Source: Streptantibioticus rubrisoli
GTDB taxonomy: Bacteria > Actinomycetota > Actinomycetes > Streptomycetales > Streptomycetaceae
DNA: 64,000 nt
NCBI RefSeq assembly: GCF_024436055.1
Contig: NZ_JANFNH010000011.1
Location: 85,103-149,102, forward strand
Direction of reading: 5' to 3'
Shown here piece after piece: positions 1-8,152 of this stretch. The translations under genes and the position numbers were made by a program. Numbering within the stretch: position 1 is the stretch's first letter; each line of letters starts with the position of its first letter. The notes under the pieces are model-generated. The model worked only from the letters and a program-made list of their open reading frames with translations. It made no database searches and was not told the DNA's origin.

Positions 1-784
1 TGAACGACATCACGGCGCCGACCAGTTGGTCGCCCTCGCGCACCGGCGCGGTGGTCAGGTCGACCGGCACCGGGCGCCCGTTCTTCGTCCACAGCACCTG
101 CCCGCGCACCCGGTGCTTGCGCCCCGAGCGCAGCGTGTCGGCGAGCGGTGTCTCCTCCCACGGCAGCGCGCTGCCGTCCGCCCGCGAGTGGTGGATCAGC
201 GGATGCAGCTCCTGACCGCCCAGATCGCTGGCCCGAAAGCCCAGGATCTGCGCGGCGGCCGGGTTGACCAGGACGACCTTGCCCTCGGTGTCCACGCCGA
301 CCACGCCCTCGCTGGCGGCGCGCAGGATCATCTCGGTCTGCCGCTGCTGGCGGGCGAGTTCGGCCTCGGTGTCCATGGTGCCGGTCAGGTCGCGCACCAC
401 CAGCATCAGCAGTTCGTCACCGGTGTACAGATGGTGCGGATCGGCGTACGGGGTGCGCCCGTCCTCCAGGTTGGCGCTGGTCACCTCGACCGGGAACTCG
501 CTGCCGTCAGTGCGCCGGGCGACCATCCGGGTCGGCTTGGTGCGCCGGTCCTCCTCCGAGTCCGGGCGGCGCATCGAACCAGGGATGCGCCGGGAGTCGA
601 AGGCGGGCAGCAGATCGAGCAGACCCCGACCGACCAGGGCGGTGCCGGGCGCCTCGAACGTTTCCAGGGCTATGGCGTTGGCGTTGACGACCGTACCGTT
701 GGCGTTCACCAGCAACAGCGCGTCGGGGAGGGCGTCGAGTATTGCCGCGAGGCGAGCAGCGCCTCGGGATGGCCTGCTGCTCAC
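1..784 (-). CDS. PAS-domain sensor/phosphatase-type protein (C-terminal part outside window)
   Basis: The reverse strand is open from a GTG at 784 to the window edge, about 261 codons, with a strong GGGAGGA ribosome site just upstream. Two PAS-like repeats are visible. The first (roughly residues 8-110) has the pattern ILDALPDALLLVNANG; the second (roughly 130-255) has a similar core (ILRAASEGVVGVDTEG) followed by a PAC-like tail (GQVLWTKNGRPVPV). Tandem PAS modules sense a small ligand or redox state and usually pass the signal to an output domain such as a histidine kinase, SpoIIE-type PP2C phosphatase or GGDEF domain. The output domain lies beyond position 1, so the enzyme class cannot be named. 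No partner gene is adjacent; the SSI gene upstream is a separate unit. Confidence 0.75.
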   Translation of the reverse strand, partial: MSSRPSRGAARLAAILDALPDALLLVNANGTVVNANAIALETFEAPGTALVGRGLLDLLPAFDSRRIPGSMRRPDSEEDRRTKPTRMVARRTDGSEFPVEVTSANLEDGRTPYADPHHLYTGDELLMLVVRDLTGTMDTEAELARQQRQTEMILRAASEGVVGVDTEGKVVLVNPAAAQILGFRASDLGGQELHPLIHHSRADGSALPWEETPLADTLRSGRKHRVRGQVLWTKNGRPVPVDLTTAPVREGDQLVGAVMSF

Positions 785-1134
785 GAGACGCGTCCTCCCT
801 GATACCGCACTTGCTGATACCGCTCTTTGTTCAGCTGGCTCGGCGATCGCGGGCTGCTATCACCGATGGCCCATCTTGCCCTTCCCCCCGTGGCATGTCA
901 CCACAGGAGTGTAAGGGGCGGGCTCCTGGGCACGGTGGCGGATGACGTAGAGCAAGGAGAGGTTCCGTGACGATCTTGTCCGGGTCCGACTAACCCCGAC
1001 TAATGCCGACCAAGCCGGACCGTTCCCGCCCGCGCCGGACCGTTCCTGCGCCTGGGTTGAGCGAGTGCGCCGAACGGTTGGCCGGGCGGGTGATTCCGGT
1101 ACCGGTCCGGCGCGACGGGCGCGCCCAAGGCGGC
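785..1134. other. Intergenic stretch without a recognisable gene
   Basis: This 350-bp gap separates the PAS gene (reverse, starting at 784) from the SSI gene (reverse, ending at 1135). It should hold the PAS gene promoter. I see no convincing open frame, RNA gene or hairpin terminator. Short CCGACTAA repeats occur near 986-1000. Confidence 0.5.
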
Positions 1135-1650
1135 TCACCGTACCGGGGCGCCGGACATCCGGCCCGGCGCCGGGAGTACGGGCTCCATCCGCTGCCACCG
1201 CGCGGCCTGGCAGCCATCGTTCCGGTTGTAGGTGTCCTCGACGTGCCGCCCGTGCCAGGTTCCGGTGATCCGCGCGCTCTGCGGCCCGCCGTACAACTCC
1301 GTGCACATCTGACCGCGCGGTACGGGGCCGAGCGGACCGCCGAGCGCGTCGAGCCGGTCGCACGCCGCCTGCGCGCCCGGCAGCGAGCCGCCGGTGGGGT
1401 GGCAGCTGAGCGTGTTGGTGACGATGACGCCGCTGCCGTCGTCGTACGTGACGGTGAGCTGGTCGCCCGCCGCCTCGGGCAACGGCAGGGGCAGCGGCAA
1501 CGGCACCGGCATCCGCGTGGCGGCCGAGGCCGGGACGGGCACGGCGGCCAGCGCCAGCACCACCGTGGCGGAGAGCGAGCGGCCGAGCGCCCGGGGCGAA
1601 CGGGTTTCGGTGTGGCGCTTGGTGTGAGCACGGTCACGGAGACGGAACAT
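1135..1650 (-). CDS. SSI-family (subtilisin inhibitor-like) secreted protease inhibitor
   Basis: The 171-residue product has a basic N-terminus and a hydrophobic signal peptide ending near ASA-AT (about residue 44), then a Pro-Leu repeat (48-60) and an SSI domain. The domain keeps the four family cysteines (83, 97, 116, 147), the SCHPTGG and AACDRL motifs and the TWHG strand. SSI proteins are secreted dimers that block serine proteases through a reactive loop just after the third cysteine. Here the loop reads CTELYGGP, placing Glu118 at P1, where Met, Lys or Arg is usual, and the normal DPV tail is altered. The ATG at 1650 was chosen because it gives a proper signal peptide and has GGGAG upstream; an in-frame ATG 35 codons earlier lacks both. 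Confidence 0.85.
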   Translation of the reverse strand: MFRLRDRAHTKRHTETRSPRALGRSLSATVVLALAAVPVPASAATRMPVPLPLPLPLPEAAGDQLTVTYDDGSGVIVTNTLSCHPTGGSLPGAQAACDRLDALGGPLGPVPRGQMCTELYGGPQSARITGTWHGRHVEDTYNRNDGCQAARWQRMEPVLPAPGRMSGAPVR

Positions 1651-1882
1651 GGGGCGGCTCCCGGAGTCGGTGGTGCGCCGGAGTGAGGGGCGCGGACGCC
1701 CCTCCTTACCGCCCGCATCCGGCGCCGACCCGGCATTCCACTCGATCGTGGGCATGTCCCCCTTCCGGTTCGTAACGGCTTTGCCCTCCCGACCGGCGGC
1801 CTTGTACCGTAAGCTGCGATTGGTAACGCCCTCCGGGGATGTGCCATCATCTGCACACGCCTCGCGCTCGCGCGGGCGTGCT

Positions 1883-1972
1883 GGAGGCTTCGCCTAGTCT
1901 GGTCTATGGCGCCGCACTGCTAATGCGGTTTGGGTTAATCGCCCATCCCGGGTTCAAATCCCGGAGCCTCCG
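1883..1972 (+). tRNA. tRNA-Ser(GCT)
   Basis: The acceptor arms GGAGGCT and AGCCTCC pair, the T-arm contains GGTTCAAATCC, and the anticodon loop reads CTGCTAA, giving anticodon GCT. The long variable arm and length of about 90 nt fit a class II serine tRNA. No CCA is encoded. Confidence 0.95.
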
Positions 1973-2159
1973 CTCTCACCGACAGCCCCGTCCGGTTCCC
2001 CCGGCCGGGGCTGTCGTGCTTCCCGACTCCGCCCGCCCAGCCACCGCGACGGCGTTTCCGCAGGTCAGCACGGGTTCGGGGAATGGATTTCGTCTGACGG
2101 CGGGGTTCATGTAATGTTGTTCCCGCAACGCCGACCGGCAAGAAAAACCGGAAAGCCAA

Positions 2160-2232
2160 GCACTCGTAGCTCAACGGATAGAGCATCTGACTACGGATCA
2201 GAAGGTTGCAGGTTCGAATCCTGCCGAGTGCA
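2160..2232 (+). tRNA. tRNA-Arg(ACG)
   Basis: GCACTCG pairs with CGAGTGC, the T-arm carries GGTTCGAATCC, and the anticodon loop CTACGGA gives ACG, read as ICG after TadA editing. The tadA gene at 21433-22002 in this window encodes the likely editing enzyme. A decayed integrase lies just downstream, so this tRNA was probably once an attachment site. Confidence 0.95.
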
Positions 2233-2244
2233 CAACAGGTAGGA

Positions 2245-2274
2245 GACCCTCTCGAATGATCGAGAGGGTCTTTT
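2245..2274 (+). terminator. Rho-independent terminator after tRNA-Arg
   Basis: A perfect 10-bp stem (GACCCTCTCG at 2245-2254 with CGAGAGGGTC at 2261-2270) closes a 6-nt loop and is followed by TTTTGCG. Confidence 0.85.
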
Positions 2275-2387
2275 GCGTTGAGCGTGACGGCAGTGGTTGA
2301 CGGCAACCGTTCCTAGATCGCGAGGACCACTCGCCCGAACCGTCTTCGTCATCCGGCTCGTTGCCGTCACCGCCGTCACCCCGCGCA

Positions 2388-2590
2388 GGGCATCACCGAC
2401 GCGATCGAAGGCCGCCCGCTGAGTGTCGAGCCGCACGAAGGTGTAGATGTCCATCGTCACGCGGATGAAACTGCGACCGAGACTCTCCGTGATCACGCGG
2501 GCGGCGGCCCCCGCTCATGGAGCAGGGACGCGCGGGAGTGAAGCAGACCGTGGAAGTGAACCTTCCGGCCGCTGGCACGCGCGCCTTCGT
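2388..2590 (-). pseudogene. C-terminal remnant of a tyrosine-recombinase integrase
   Basis: The reverse strand encodes a degraded copy of the integrase C-terminus: FHGLLHSRASLLHERG (normally FHDLRHT.ASLL), then, after a one-base shift near 2505, VITESLGRSFIRVTMDIYTF and LDTQRAAFDRVGDAL. The active-site box has lost its Arg (HGLLH for HxLRH). The expected catalytic tyrosine remains in MDIYTF. No N-terminal domain is present. Its position directly beside tRNA-Arg, with its C-terminus toward the tRNA, is the usual arrangement for a tRNA-integrating element, so this is probably the last trace of one. Nothing functional is expected. Confidence 0.75.
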
Positions 2591-2784
2591 CGCCCTCCCC
2601 GGCCCCGGATGCCGCACCGCGCGCGAGCGCAGCAGTTACTTGAGGCTCAACAGGGATACGACTTGGCTGGGGCGGTCGGTTCCGCCCGTATGGGCATCTA
2701 CGAAGCGCGATGGGCAGCCATTGGAGTCGCCCAACTCCCGTGACTGCTCGGGTAGTTGTCAGTCCGGCCGACTAATCTGACGCC

Positions 2785-3054
2785 ATGGATGAGCGATGTA
2801 TACATGGCATGATCACCCAGTGGTGCCCGGAGTGCGCTCCCGCGCCCCAAGGCATGCCCAAGTTCGTCTACACCACAGCCGGGGGTCAGGTCTTCCATCG
2901 TTCTTCGACCTGCAAGGCCCTACAGGAAGGGCAGGAGTACGCCATCCGTTTGGGTATGGAGACTCACACTCCGCGCCGTGTCTCGCTCGCCGTGGCGAGG
3001 GCGGAGGGACGTGGCGAGTGCGCCTACTGTTTCTGGGACTACCAGCCCTCGTGA
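2785..3054 (+). CDS. Small Cys-rich (zinc-ribbon-like) hypothetical protein
   Basis: The 89-residue protein has metal-ligand-like pairs: CIHG at the start (Cys5, His8), CPEC (about 14-17), a central HRSSTC, and CAYC near the C-terminus (about 78-81). This pattern suggests one or two structural zinc sites, but I do not recognise a named family. There is no Shine-Dalgarno sequence. Instead a TAATCT box (2773-2778) lies exactly six bases before the ATG, as expected for a leaderless transcript. It sits alone between integrase debris and a broken AraC gene. Confidence 0.6.
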   Translation: MDERCIHGMITQWCPECAPAPQGMPKFVYTTAGGQVFHRSSTCKALQEGQEYAIRLGMETHTPRRVSLAVARAEGRGECAYCFWDYQPS

Positions 3055-3343
3055 GGCTGTGGTCAGCGCCCGCGCGGTGACACCACCGTCTTCTACTTCA
3101 CCGCCGTACCCGGCCATGAGCGGCCGCAGCTCCTGTGAGCAGGGGCGGGAAATGACATCCACGGCTGACCCCAACGACCGGTGAACAACGGCGGATTCAG
3201 GCACACAGCCACAACCGCCTGTCCTCCGGAGACTGGAGAAGAACTGACGGCCTACAGCGACCCCGCAACGGCCCGCGAAAGTATGGAGGGTGTCCGAGGG
3301 ATTCGGCTGGCGCGCGCGGCCGCGTTGCCTGCAGGGTGTGCGT

Positions 3344-4094
3344 ATGGTCTCCCGGTACTCACAGTGGCAGCCATCGGCGGCACCGGGACGTTACGTGGCG
3401 TGTGTGTGGGTGCGAGAGAACGCCGACGGCGCCGCGCACCGCCAGGCCATCGTCCCGGGACGGCTGCGTCGATCTCATCTGGCGTGATGGCGAGGCCGAG
3501 GTCGTCGGACCGGATCGCGGTCCGCGGGCGGTGCCGGTGTGCGGCGGTGCGAGCATCGCGGGGGTGCGGTTGCGGCCCGGAGCGGCAGGGCTGCTGCTGG
3601 GGCGTGTTCCCACGTGGGAGATCTGCGACCTGCAGGTGCCGCTGCGGGACCTCTTCCCGGCCCGGGCACGGCGACTGGAGGACTGCCTCGCCCAAGCCGA
3701 GAGCCCGCGCACCGCCGCCGCAGTGCTGGACGGCTTCGCGGCCTCGCTGGTGCACGGCTACGCGCCGGACCCCGCCGTGGAGCATGCTGTGGCGGCACTC
3801 GGTCGCCCCAGGCCGGTGCGGTTGCCGATCCTGGCGGACGAAGTCGGACTATCTGAGCGGCAGCTGCGGCGACGGGTCACCGACGCGGTGGGATACGGGC
3901 CGAAGACCCTGCACGGAGTGCTGCGCTTCCAGCGGGCGCTGGCCTGGGTTCGCTCGGACGACTTCGCGCTGGCCGAGGTGGCACTGCGCGCGGGATACGC
4001 GGACCAGGCGCATCTCACCCGCGAGGTCAGCCGCCTCGCTGGCCTGCCGCCGACGCGCTTGGCGGAGCGGGGCCGGAGAACTCAGGACGCCTGA
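3344..4094 (+). pseudogene. AraC-family transcriptional regulator interrupted by a frameshift
   Basis: From the ATG at 3344 the frame gives MVSRYSQWQPS..., a typical start for AraC regulators with an N-terminal DUF6597-like sensor domain. The expected AIVPDGCVDLIW block is split: the sequence reads CCCGGGACGG at 3454-3463, one G too many, so translation shifts out of frame near 3458. From there a second frame carries the rest (GCVDLIWRDGEAEVV..., then a C-terminal AraC helix-turn-helix with ILADEVGLSERQLRR and EVALRAGYADQAHLTREV) to the stop at 4094. The gene overlaps the convergent gene that ends at 4082. Either this is a true pseudogene or a G-run length error. The DNA-binding half alone has no convincing start. 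Confidence 0.75.
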
Positions 4095-4996
4095 TCGTAG
4101 GCGCGCAGGGTGAGCGAGGCGGCGAGCGTGACGCTTGGGCGGGCCTCGACTTCGGTGGTGGGAGACCAGCGTGCCCAGCGGATCGGCCAGCCCCCGTCCT
4201 GCTGCTGCTGAGCGGCCAGGTGGCTCAGGCCGCGGTTGATCTCCGCCTCGGTGAACCACGCCCGCGCCAGGCTGTCCGGGCGCGGGGCGAAGTCGTGCGG
4301 CAGGTGGTACTCGCCGGGCGCGTAGCCGGGCGCGAGGTGCGCCTGCTCGGGGTGGTCGGGATCGAGGAGCACAAGGCGCTGCTCGCGTACCAGTTCGCCC
4401 AGGCGTTCAGACTGCTGCCGCGCCCAGAGCGGGTCGGGCGCCGCGTCGAGGAAGGTGATGGCCGCCTCGGCCTCGTAGGGGTGGGTGTGCTGAAGGCTCT
4501 CGATGGCGCGGCGGCAGAAGTCCATCGCCGTCTTCAGCCAGGGGTGGTCGATCCCGTGACGGAGCAGCGGCCCTGCGATCTGTCCGGTGGCCAGCAGTTC
4601 ACCAACTGGCTCATCGGCGATCGGCAGCCACGGCGGGCGCGGATAGGGGCGCAGGGTCGGCAGCACAGCTGGCACGTCACCATCCGGGGCGGCGACCTTC
4701 GCCAGCCAGTCGCACAAGTGCCGTCCCCGGGTGGCGTCCAGGGCCCTGGCCTCCTCCAACACCCGCAGGGCAGCGGGCAAGGAGATGGGCTGTGCCACCG
4801 GGCCTCTCACATCAGGTTCGAGACCGAAGGCGTAGCCCCCGTCCGCCCTGCGGTAGGCATCCAGAGCGGCCAGCACGCCCGCCGGATCGGTTTCGCCGCC
4901 GAGCAGGAACGCGAAGCGGCGCTGTTCCAGCACACGACCGGAAGTCCACAAGAAGCGCCCGGCTCGCTTGACCATGACGTCGTCAACCCATGCCAT
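4082..4996 (-). CDS. Conserved hypothetical protein with prenyltransferase/terpenoid-cyclase-like helical repeats
   Basis: The 304-residue protein contains QDGGWP and ADGGYAFG elements resembling the QW/GGxF-type repeats of alpha-alpha-toroid folds (squalene cyclases, prenyltransferase subunits). No DxDD or DDxxD catalytic motif is evident, so an enzymatic role is not claimed. The ATG at 4996 was chosen because a TACCGT box stands exactly six bases upstream (leaderless pattern). An alternative in-frame ATG lies 18 codons earlier and another a few codons later (MVKRAG). Its 3' end overlaps the broken AraC gene tail-to-tail by 13 bp. Confidence 0.65.
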   Translation of the reverse strand: MAWVDDVMVKRAGRFLWTSGRVLEQRRFAFLLGGETDPAGVLAALDAYRRADGGYAFGLEPDVRGPVAQPISLPAALRVLEEARALDATRGRHLCDWLAKVAAPDGDVPAVLPTLRPYPRPPWLPIADEPVGELLATGQIAGPLLRHGIDHPWLKTAMDFCRRAIESLQHTHPYEAEAAITFLDAAPDPLWARQQSERLGELVREQRLVLLDPDHPEQAHLAPGYAPGEYHLPHDFAPRPDSLARAWFTEAEINRGLSHLAAQQQQDGGWPIRWARWSPTTEVEARPSVTLAASLTLRAYDQAS

Positions 4997-5023
4997 ACAA
5001 CGACGGTAGGCGGGGACGCGCGG

Positions 5024-5233
5024 ATGGTCTTGAACGAATCGGCCGCCCATGCCGTGGACGCTGGGCTACACGTCGGTTGGTTCGCCGCAGCCGCCACAGC
5101 CGCGCGGGTCCTGGATCTGAGCGCCGACGTGGTCGGCGAGCGCACTGCGGGACGCACGCGCGTCGTCCTGGCGAGGCTGGAAGGCTTCCGGGGCGTGCCC
5201 GAGGTGAAAGAGGTGCTGCAGCGAGCTTCGTAG
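5024..5233 (+). CDS. Possible small hypothetical protein
   Basis: A 69-codon frame beginning with an ATG at 5024, divergent from the gene starting at 4996, has GC-rich third positions and a plausible helical composition (GWFAAAATAARVLDL, then ARLEGFRGVPEVKEVL). The ribosome site is weak and no family is recognised. It may be a genuine short gene or a 3' remnant of a longer one. Confidence 0.3.
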   Translation: MVLNESAAHAVDAGLHVGWFAAAATAARVLDLSADVVGERTAGRTRVVLARLEGFRGVPEVKEVLQRAS

Positions 5234-5406
5234 GGCGGAGCGGTGACAGCAAACCGTGTCAGCAACGCCCACACGCACGCACAGTGTCTGCCCACGGCCT
5301 GCCCCGGGGCCCAAGGAAACAGCGTCACGCCTCCGGTGACGCGTGCCCCGCGGGATGCGGTGGCGTGGAGGTCCTGTGGGCGTCGGCGGGGTGTGGTTCT
5401 CGGTGG

Positions 5407-5653
5407 TTACAGGCCCTCGTGGCGTTCCGCGCGGTCCAGGACGTCGATGAAGCGTTGCCACTGCTGGGCCGACTCCTCACCGTCGGCGACCGTGAACTCC
5501 TCGGGCGACAGGAACGGCACGCGCTCGCGCGTCTCGGGGTCCAGGGCCTCCCAGGCGGCCCTGGCCTGCTGTGACCGCTGCGCACTTGTTGCACTGCCAG
5601 TTTCCATTGTTGAGTTGCCTGCCGTCCGTCGAGCCGCACATGGGACAGGTCAC
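5407..5653 (-). CDS. Small zinc-ribbon protein, probably frameshifted
   Basis: A GTG at 5653 is preceded by a perfect AGGAGG at ideal spacing and starts VTCPMCGSTDGRQL followed by NWQCNKCA, a CxxC...CxxC zinc ribbon. That frame then becomes Arg/Gly-rich noise and stops at 5477. A second frame (AWEALDPETRERVPFLSPEEF ... to 5407) has strong GC3 coding character over the rest of the region. A single-base shift just after the second CxxC (about 5580) would join the two into one protein of about 80 residues. I infer an original single gene now frameshifted, a sequence error, or two overlapping short genes. Confidence 0.5.
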
Positions 5654-5853
5654 GTCGCCTCCTGAGGGTGAATGATGACAGGGCCTTGCGGCTGTCGGTA
5701 GAGCACTGGGCATACCCCAACGGCCTGTTCACGCACGCCCGCGCGTTGGGGGAGGGGCGTGCGCCTCCCTTGTGCCTCGTGCGCCCCTGCGGTGCCCCGG
5801 CGGTAGTGTGGTGCTCCGGCGGGTGCCGGTACCTGTAGGATGGTGCTCAACGA

Positions 5854-5930
5854 CGCGGGGTGGAGCAGCTCGGTAGCTCGCTGGGCTCATAACCCAGAGG
5901 TCGCAGGTTCAAATCCTGTCCCCGCTACCA
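5854..5930 (+). tRNA. Initiator tRNA-fMet(CAT)
   Basis: The anticodon loop is CTCATAA (CAT). Three G-C pairs stack under the loop (GGG...CCC), the first acceptor pair is mismatched (C1 against U72), and CCA is encoded at 5928-5930. These are hallmarks of initiator rather than elongator tRNA-Met. Confidence 0.95.
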
Positions 5931-5933
5931 CTG

Positions 5934-5969
5934 CCAAGGTCCCGGTACTCACGAGTGCCGGGACCTTGG
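5934..5969 (+). terminator. Hairpin terminator after tRNA-fMet
   Basis: CCAAGGTCCCGGTA-like arms at 5934-5946 pair with 5957-5969, forming a long GC-rich stem immediately downstream of the tRNA. No clear T-run follows, which is common in high-GC actinomycetes. Confidence 0.6.
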
Positions 5970-6078
5970 CGTTCGCGTCCTCACTTCGGCCAGGCACGCA
6001 CGGCCGGTTCCGCCAGGGCTTCGAGCTGTCCGCGGGCCGCGCCGTCGCGCGCCTGGCCCGGCGCCGGGTCGACGGGGA

Positions 6079-6636
6079 TCAGACCGCCGTCGTGCTCGCG
6101 GGCCGCACGGCCGCCCGCAGCGCGCCGAGCGCCCGGCGCAGCGCCTCGCGGAGGGCGTCATCGGTGATGTCACCGGTCGCCTGGTCGACCTTGGCGGCGA
6201 TGCCGGGAACGGTGAGGCACGCCTCCTCCACGACCGTGGCCGTCATCATCCGCAACGTCTCTCGCAACTGCGCGTTGGCGTACTCGCCGCCGCTCGCCGA
6301 AGCGGTGATCACCGCCACCGGCTTGTCCACGAACTCCGCACTGCTCACCAGCCAGTCCAGCGCGTTCTTGAGCGCACCAGGAACACCATGCGCGTACTCC
6401 GGGCTGACGACCACCACCGCGTCGGCCTGGCCGACCGCCTGGCGCAGCGCACCCACGGGCTTGGCCGGGGTGGCACCTTCACCGTCCAGGTCCGGGTTGA
6501 ACAGCGGCAGTTCCCCGATCCGGGCCACCGCCGTCTCGTCCCAGCCGCCAGCCCGAGCCAGTTCGAGTACCGCGCCCATCAGCACACCGTTGGAAGAGGC
6601 CGCCCGCAGGCTGCCGGATATCGCCAGGAGCATCAT
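6079..6636 (-). CDS. NADPH-dependent FMN reductase family protein
   Basis: The 185-residue protein starts MMLLAISGSLR; the GSLR loop (8-11) binds the FMN phosphate in flavodoxin-like reductases. The block SPEYAHGVPGALKNALDW (about 79-96) is the family signature. Members reduce FMN or quinones and azo compounds with NAD(P)H in the cytoplasm. Its ATG overlaps the stop of the upstream VOC gene (ATGA), so the two are translationally coupled and probably act in one detoxification or redox step. Confidence 0.85.
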   Translation of the reverse strand: MMLLAISGSLRAASSNGVLMGAVLELARAGGWDETAVARIGELPLFNPDLDGEGATPAKPVGALRQAVGQADAVVVVSPEYAHGVPGALKNALDWLVSSAEFVDKPVAVITASASGGEYANAQLRETLRMMTATVVEEACLTVPGIAAKVDQATGDITDDALREALRRALGALRAAVRPASTTAV

Positions 6637-7046
6637 GAGGGATCCGCGTTCTCCCCGTCCCCCGCCTGCGGATACCAGCGCAGTTCCACCGTGTTGCCGT
6701 CCGGGTCGCGGACGTAGAGGGACTGGGCGGTACCGCGGGCGCCGAACCGTGGCCCGGGCCCGTCCAGGACCGTGAACTCACCGGAGTCGACCACCTGTTG
6801 CCAGTCGAGGGGCTCCACGACCAGGCAGATGTGGTCGACGTTGGAGCCCTGGGCGGTGTCGCCCGGGGGCTGGACGAGGTCGATGATGGTCGTCGGACTC
6901 ACCCGTACCGAGGGGAAGGGCGCCTTGCCCGCGCGCCATTCGTCCACCCGGACCGGCGCCAGGCCGAGCTTGTCGCGGTAGAAGGCCAACGAGCGCTCGA
7001 TATCGGTGACGTTGAGGACGAGATGGTCGAAGTCGATCACACGCAT
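6633..7046 (-). CDS. VOC-superfamily (glyoxalase/bleomycin-resistance/dioxygenase fold) protein
   Basis: The 137-residue protein opens with FDHLVLNVTDIERSLAFYRD and closes with QSLYVRDPDGNTVEL, the paired metal-site motifs of the vicinal oxygen chelate fold. His and Glu ligands are present at both ends (DHLV, VDHICL, TVELR). VOC enzymes include glyoxalases, extradiol dioxygenases and antibiotic-binding proteins; the substrate is not visible here. The ATG at 7046 follows GGAGG at good spacing, and an earlier run of the same frame is not supported. It is the first gene of a coupled pair with the FMN reductase. Confidence 0.85.
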   Translation of the reverse strand: MRVIDFDHLVLNVTDIERSLAFYRDKLGLAPVRVDEWRAGKAPFPSVRVSPTTIIDLVQPPGDTAQGSNVDHICLVVEPLDWQQVVDSGEFTVLDGPGPRFGARGTAQSLYVRDPDGNTVELRWYPQAGDGENADPS

Positions 7047-7084
7047 GGTGCCTCCAGGGGGAGTTGGGCGGCCGGACCAACCGG

Positions 7085-7984
7085 TCAGGTCTGAGGGTAG
7101 GTTGCCAGAGCCTGTCGGCCCTTGATCCGCAGCACCTCGGCCAGGTGGCGGTAACCCTCCCTCGGCAGGCCCTTGGCGTCGGAGGACTCGACCACCTGCA
7201 GGGCGAGGTGGTCGGCGCCCGCCGCCAGGAACTCGTCGGTCCGTGCGCGCACCCGCTCCGCGTCGCCCCAGGCGAAGACCGCGTCCACCAGGCGGTCGCT
7301 GCCGCCGCCCGCGAAGTCGTCCTCGGTGAAGCCGAGGCGGAGGAAGTTGTTGGTGTAGTTGGGCAGGGCGAGGAAACGGGCGAGGTAGTCGCGGGCGATG
7401 GTGCGGGCGCGCTGCGGGTCGGTCTCCAGGATGACCTTCAACTCCGGTGCGAGCAGGGCGGTTTCGCCGAGGGTGGCGCGGGCCTCGGCGGTGTGCTCGG
7501 CGGTGACCAGATAGGGGTGGGCGCCGACCGCCCGGTCGGCGGCGAGCTTGAGCATCTTCGGGCCGAGGGCCGCCAGTACCCGTTCGCTGGCGGGCACCGG
7601 GCGCTCGGCCGCGTCGAGCGCGTCGAGGTAGCTGACCATCGTCGAGTACGGCCGCTGGTAGGCGGCTGCCAGTTGGGCATGGCTGGCACCGAGGCCCAGG
7701 AGGAAGCGGCCGGGGTGCGCGGCGGTCAGCGCGGTGTGGCGGGCCGCGACGTCGGCGGGGTCGTGCTGCCAGATGCTGAGGATGCCGGTGGCCAGGACGA
7801 TCGATGAGGTGGCCTCGACCAGCGGGGCGGCGTGGGAGACATCGCTGCTGCCGCCGATCCACAGCGCGCCGTAGCCCAGTTCCTCCAGCTCCCGCACGGC
7901 CTCGATGACCTCGCCGTTGTCGGCGTTACCCTCCGCCCGTAGGGCGCCGCTCCAGATTCCGTACCGTCCCAGTGCCGTGCTCAT
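7085..7984 (-). CDS. LLM-class (F420-dependent) oxidoreductase
   Basis: The 299-residue protein has the luciferase-like TIM-barrel order: GRYGIWSGALRA at the start, LGYGALWIGGSSDVSHAAPLVE, TGILSIWQHDP, HPGRFLLGLGASH and LPNYTNNFLRLGF. The GIW...W and GLGASH segments match TIGR03620-type F420 oxidoreductases of actinomycetes. These cytoplasmic enzymes move hydride between F420 and varied organic substrates. The ATG at 7984 was preferred over one 29 codons upstream because homologous proteins begin just before GRYGIW and GGAGGG lies upstream. It is followed 38 bp later by the VOC gene and may share a transcript. Confidence 0.85.
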   Translation of the reverse strand: MSTALGRYGIWSGALRAEGNADNGEVIEAVRELEELGYGALWIGGSSDVSHAAPLVEATSSIVLATGILSIWQHDPADVAARHTALTAAHPGRFLLGLGASHAQLAAAYQRPYSTMVSYLDALDAAERPVPASERVLAALGPKMLKLAADRAVGAHPYLVTAEHTAEARATLGETALLAPELKVILETDPQRARTIARDYLARFLALPNYTNNFLRLGFTEDDFAGGGSDRLVDAVFAWGDAERVRARTDEFLAAGADHLALQVVESSDAKGLPREGYRHLAEVLRIKGRQALATYPQT

Positions 7985-8152
7985 GTCCCCGTTCCCTCCG
8001 TTGCGGTGTGGCTGTTGGTGCCTTGGCGGCGACAACCGGCGATAACCGGAGTTGGCCTCCGGGTATTCCATGACGCGGCGGCCGGAAATTTCTCAGACAA
8101 CTCACAGATTGCGGAAAGGATGCTCTCACCGGCGCGGTCGAAGGTGTTGGCC

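Noticed and set aside
3055..3343. A gene between the zinc-ribbon protein and the AraC relic
   Set aside because: Short frames exist on both strands (for example 2978-3184), yet none has a ribosome site, family similarity or consistent third-position bias.
4220..5233. A 337-codon forward gene covering the region opposite the hypothetical protein at 4082
   Set aside because: Most of it is antisense to that gene; only the last ~69 codons (from 5024) have independent coding character and are listed with low confidence.
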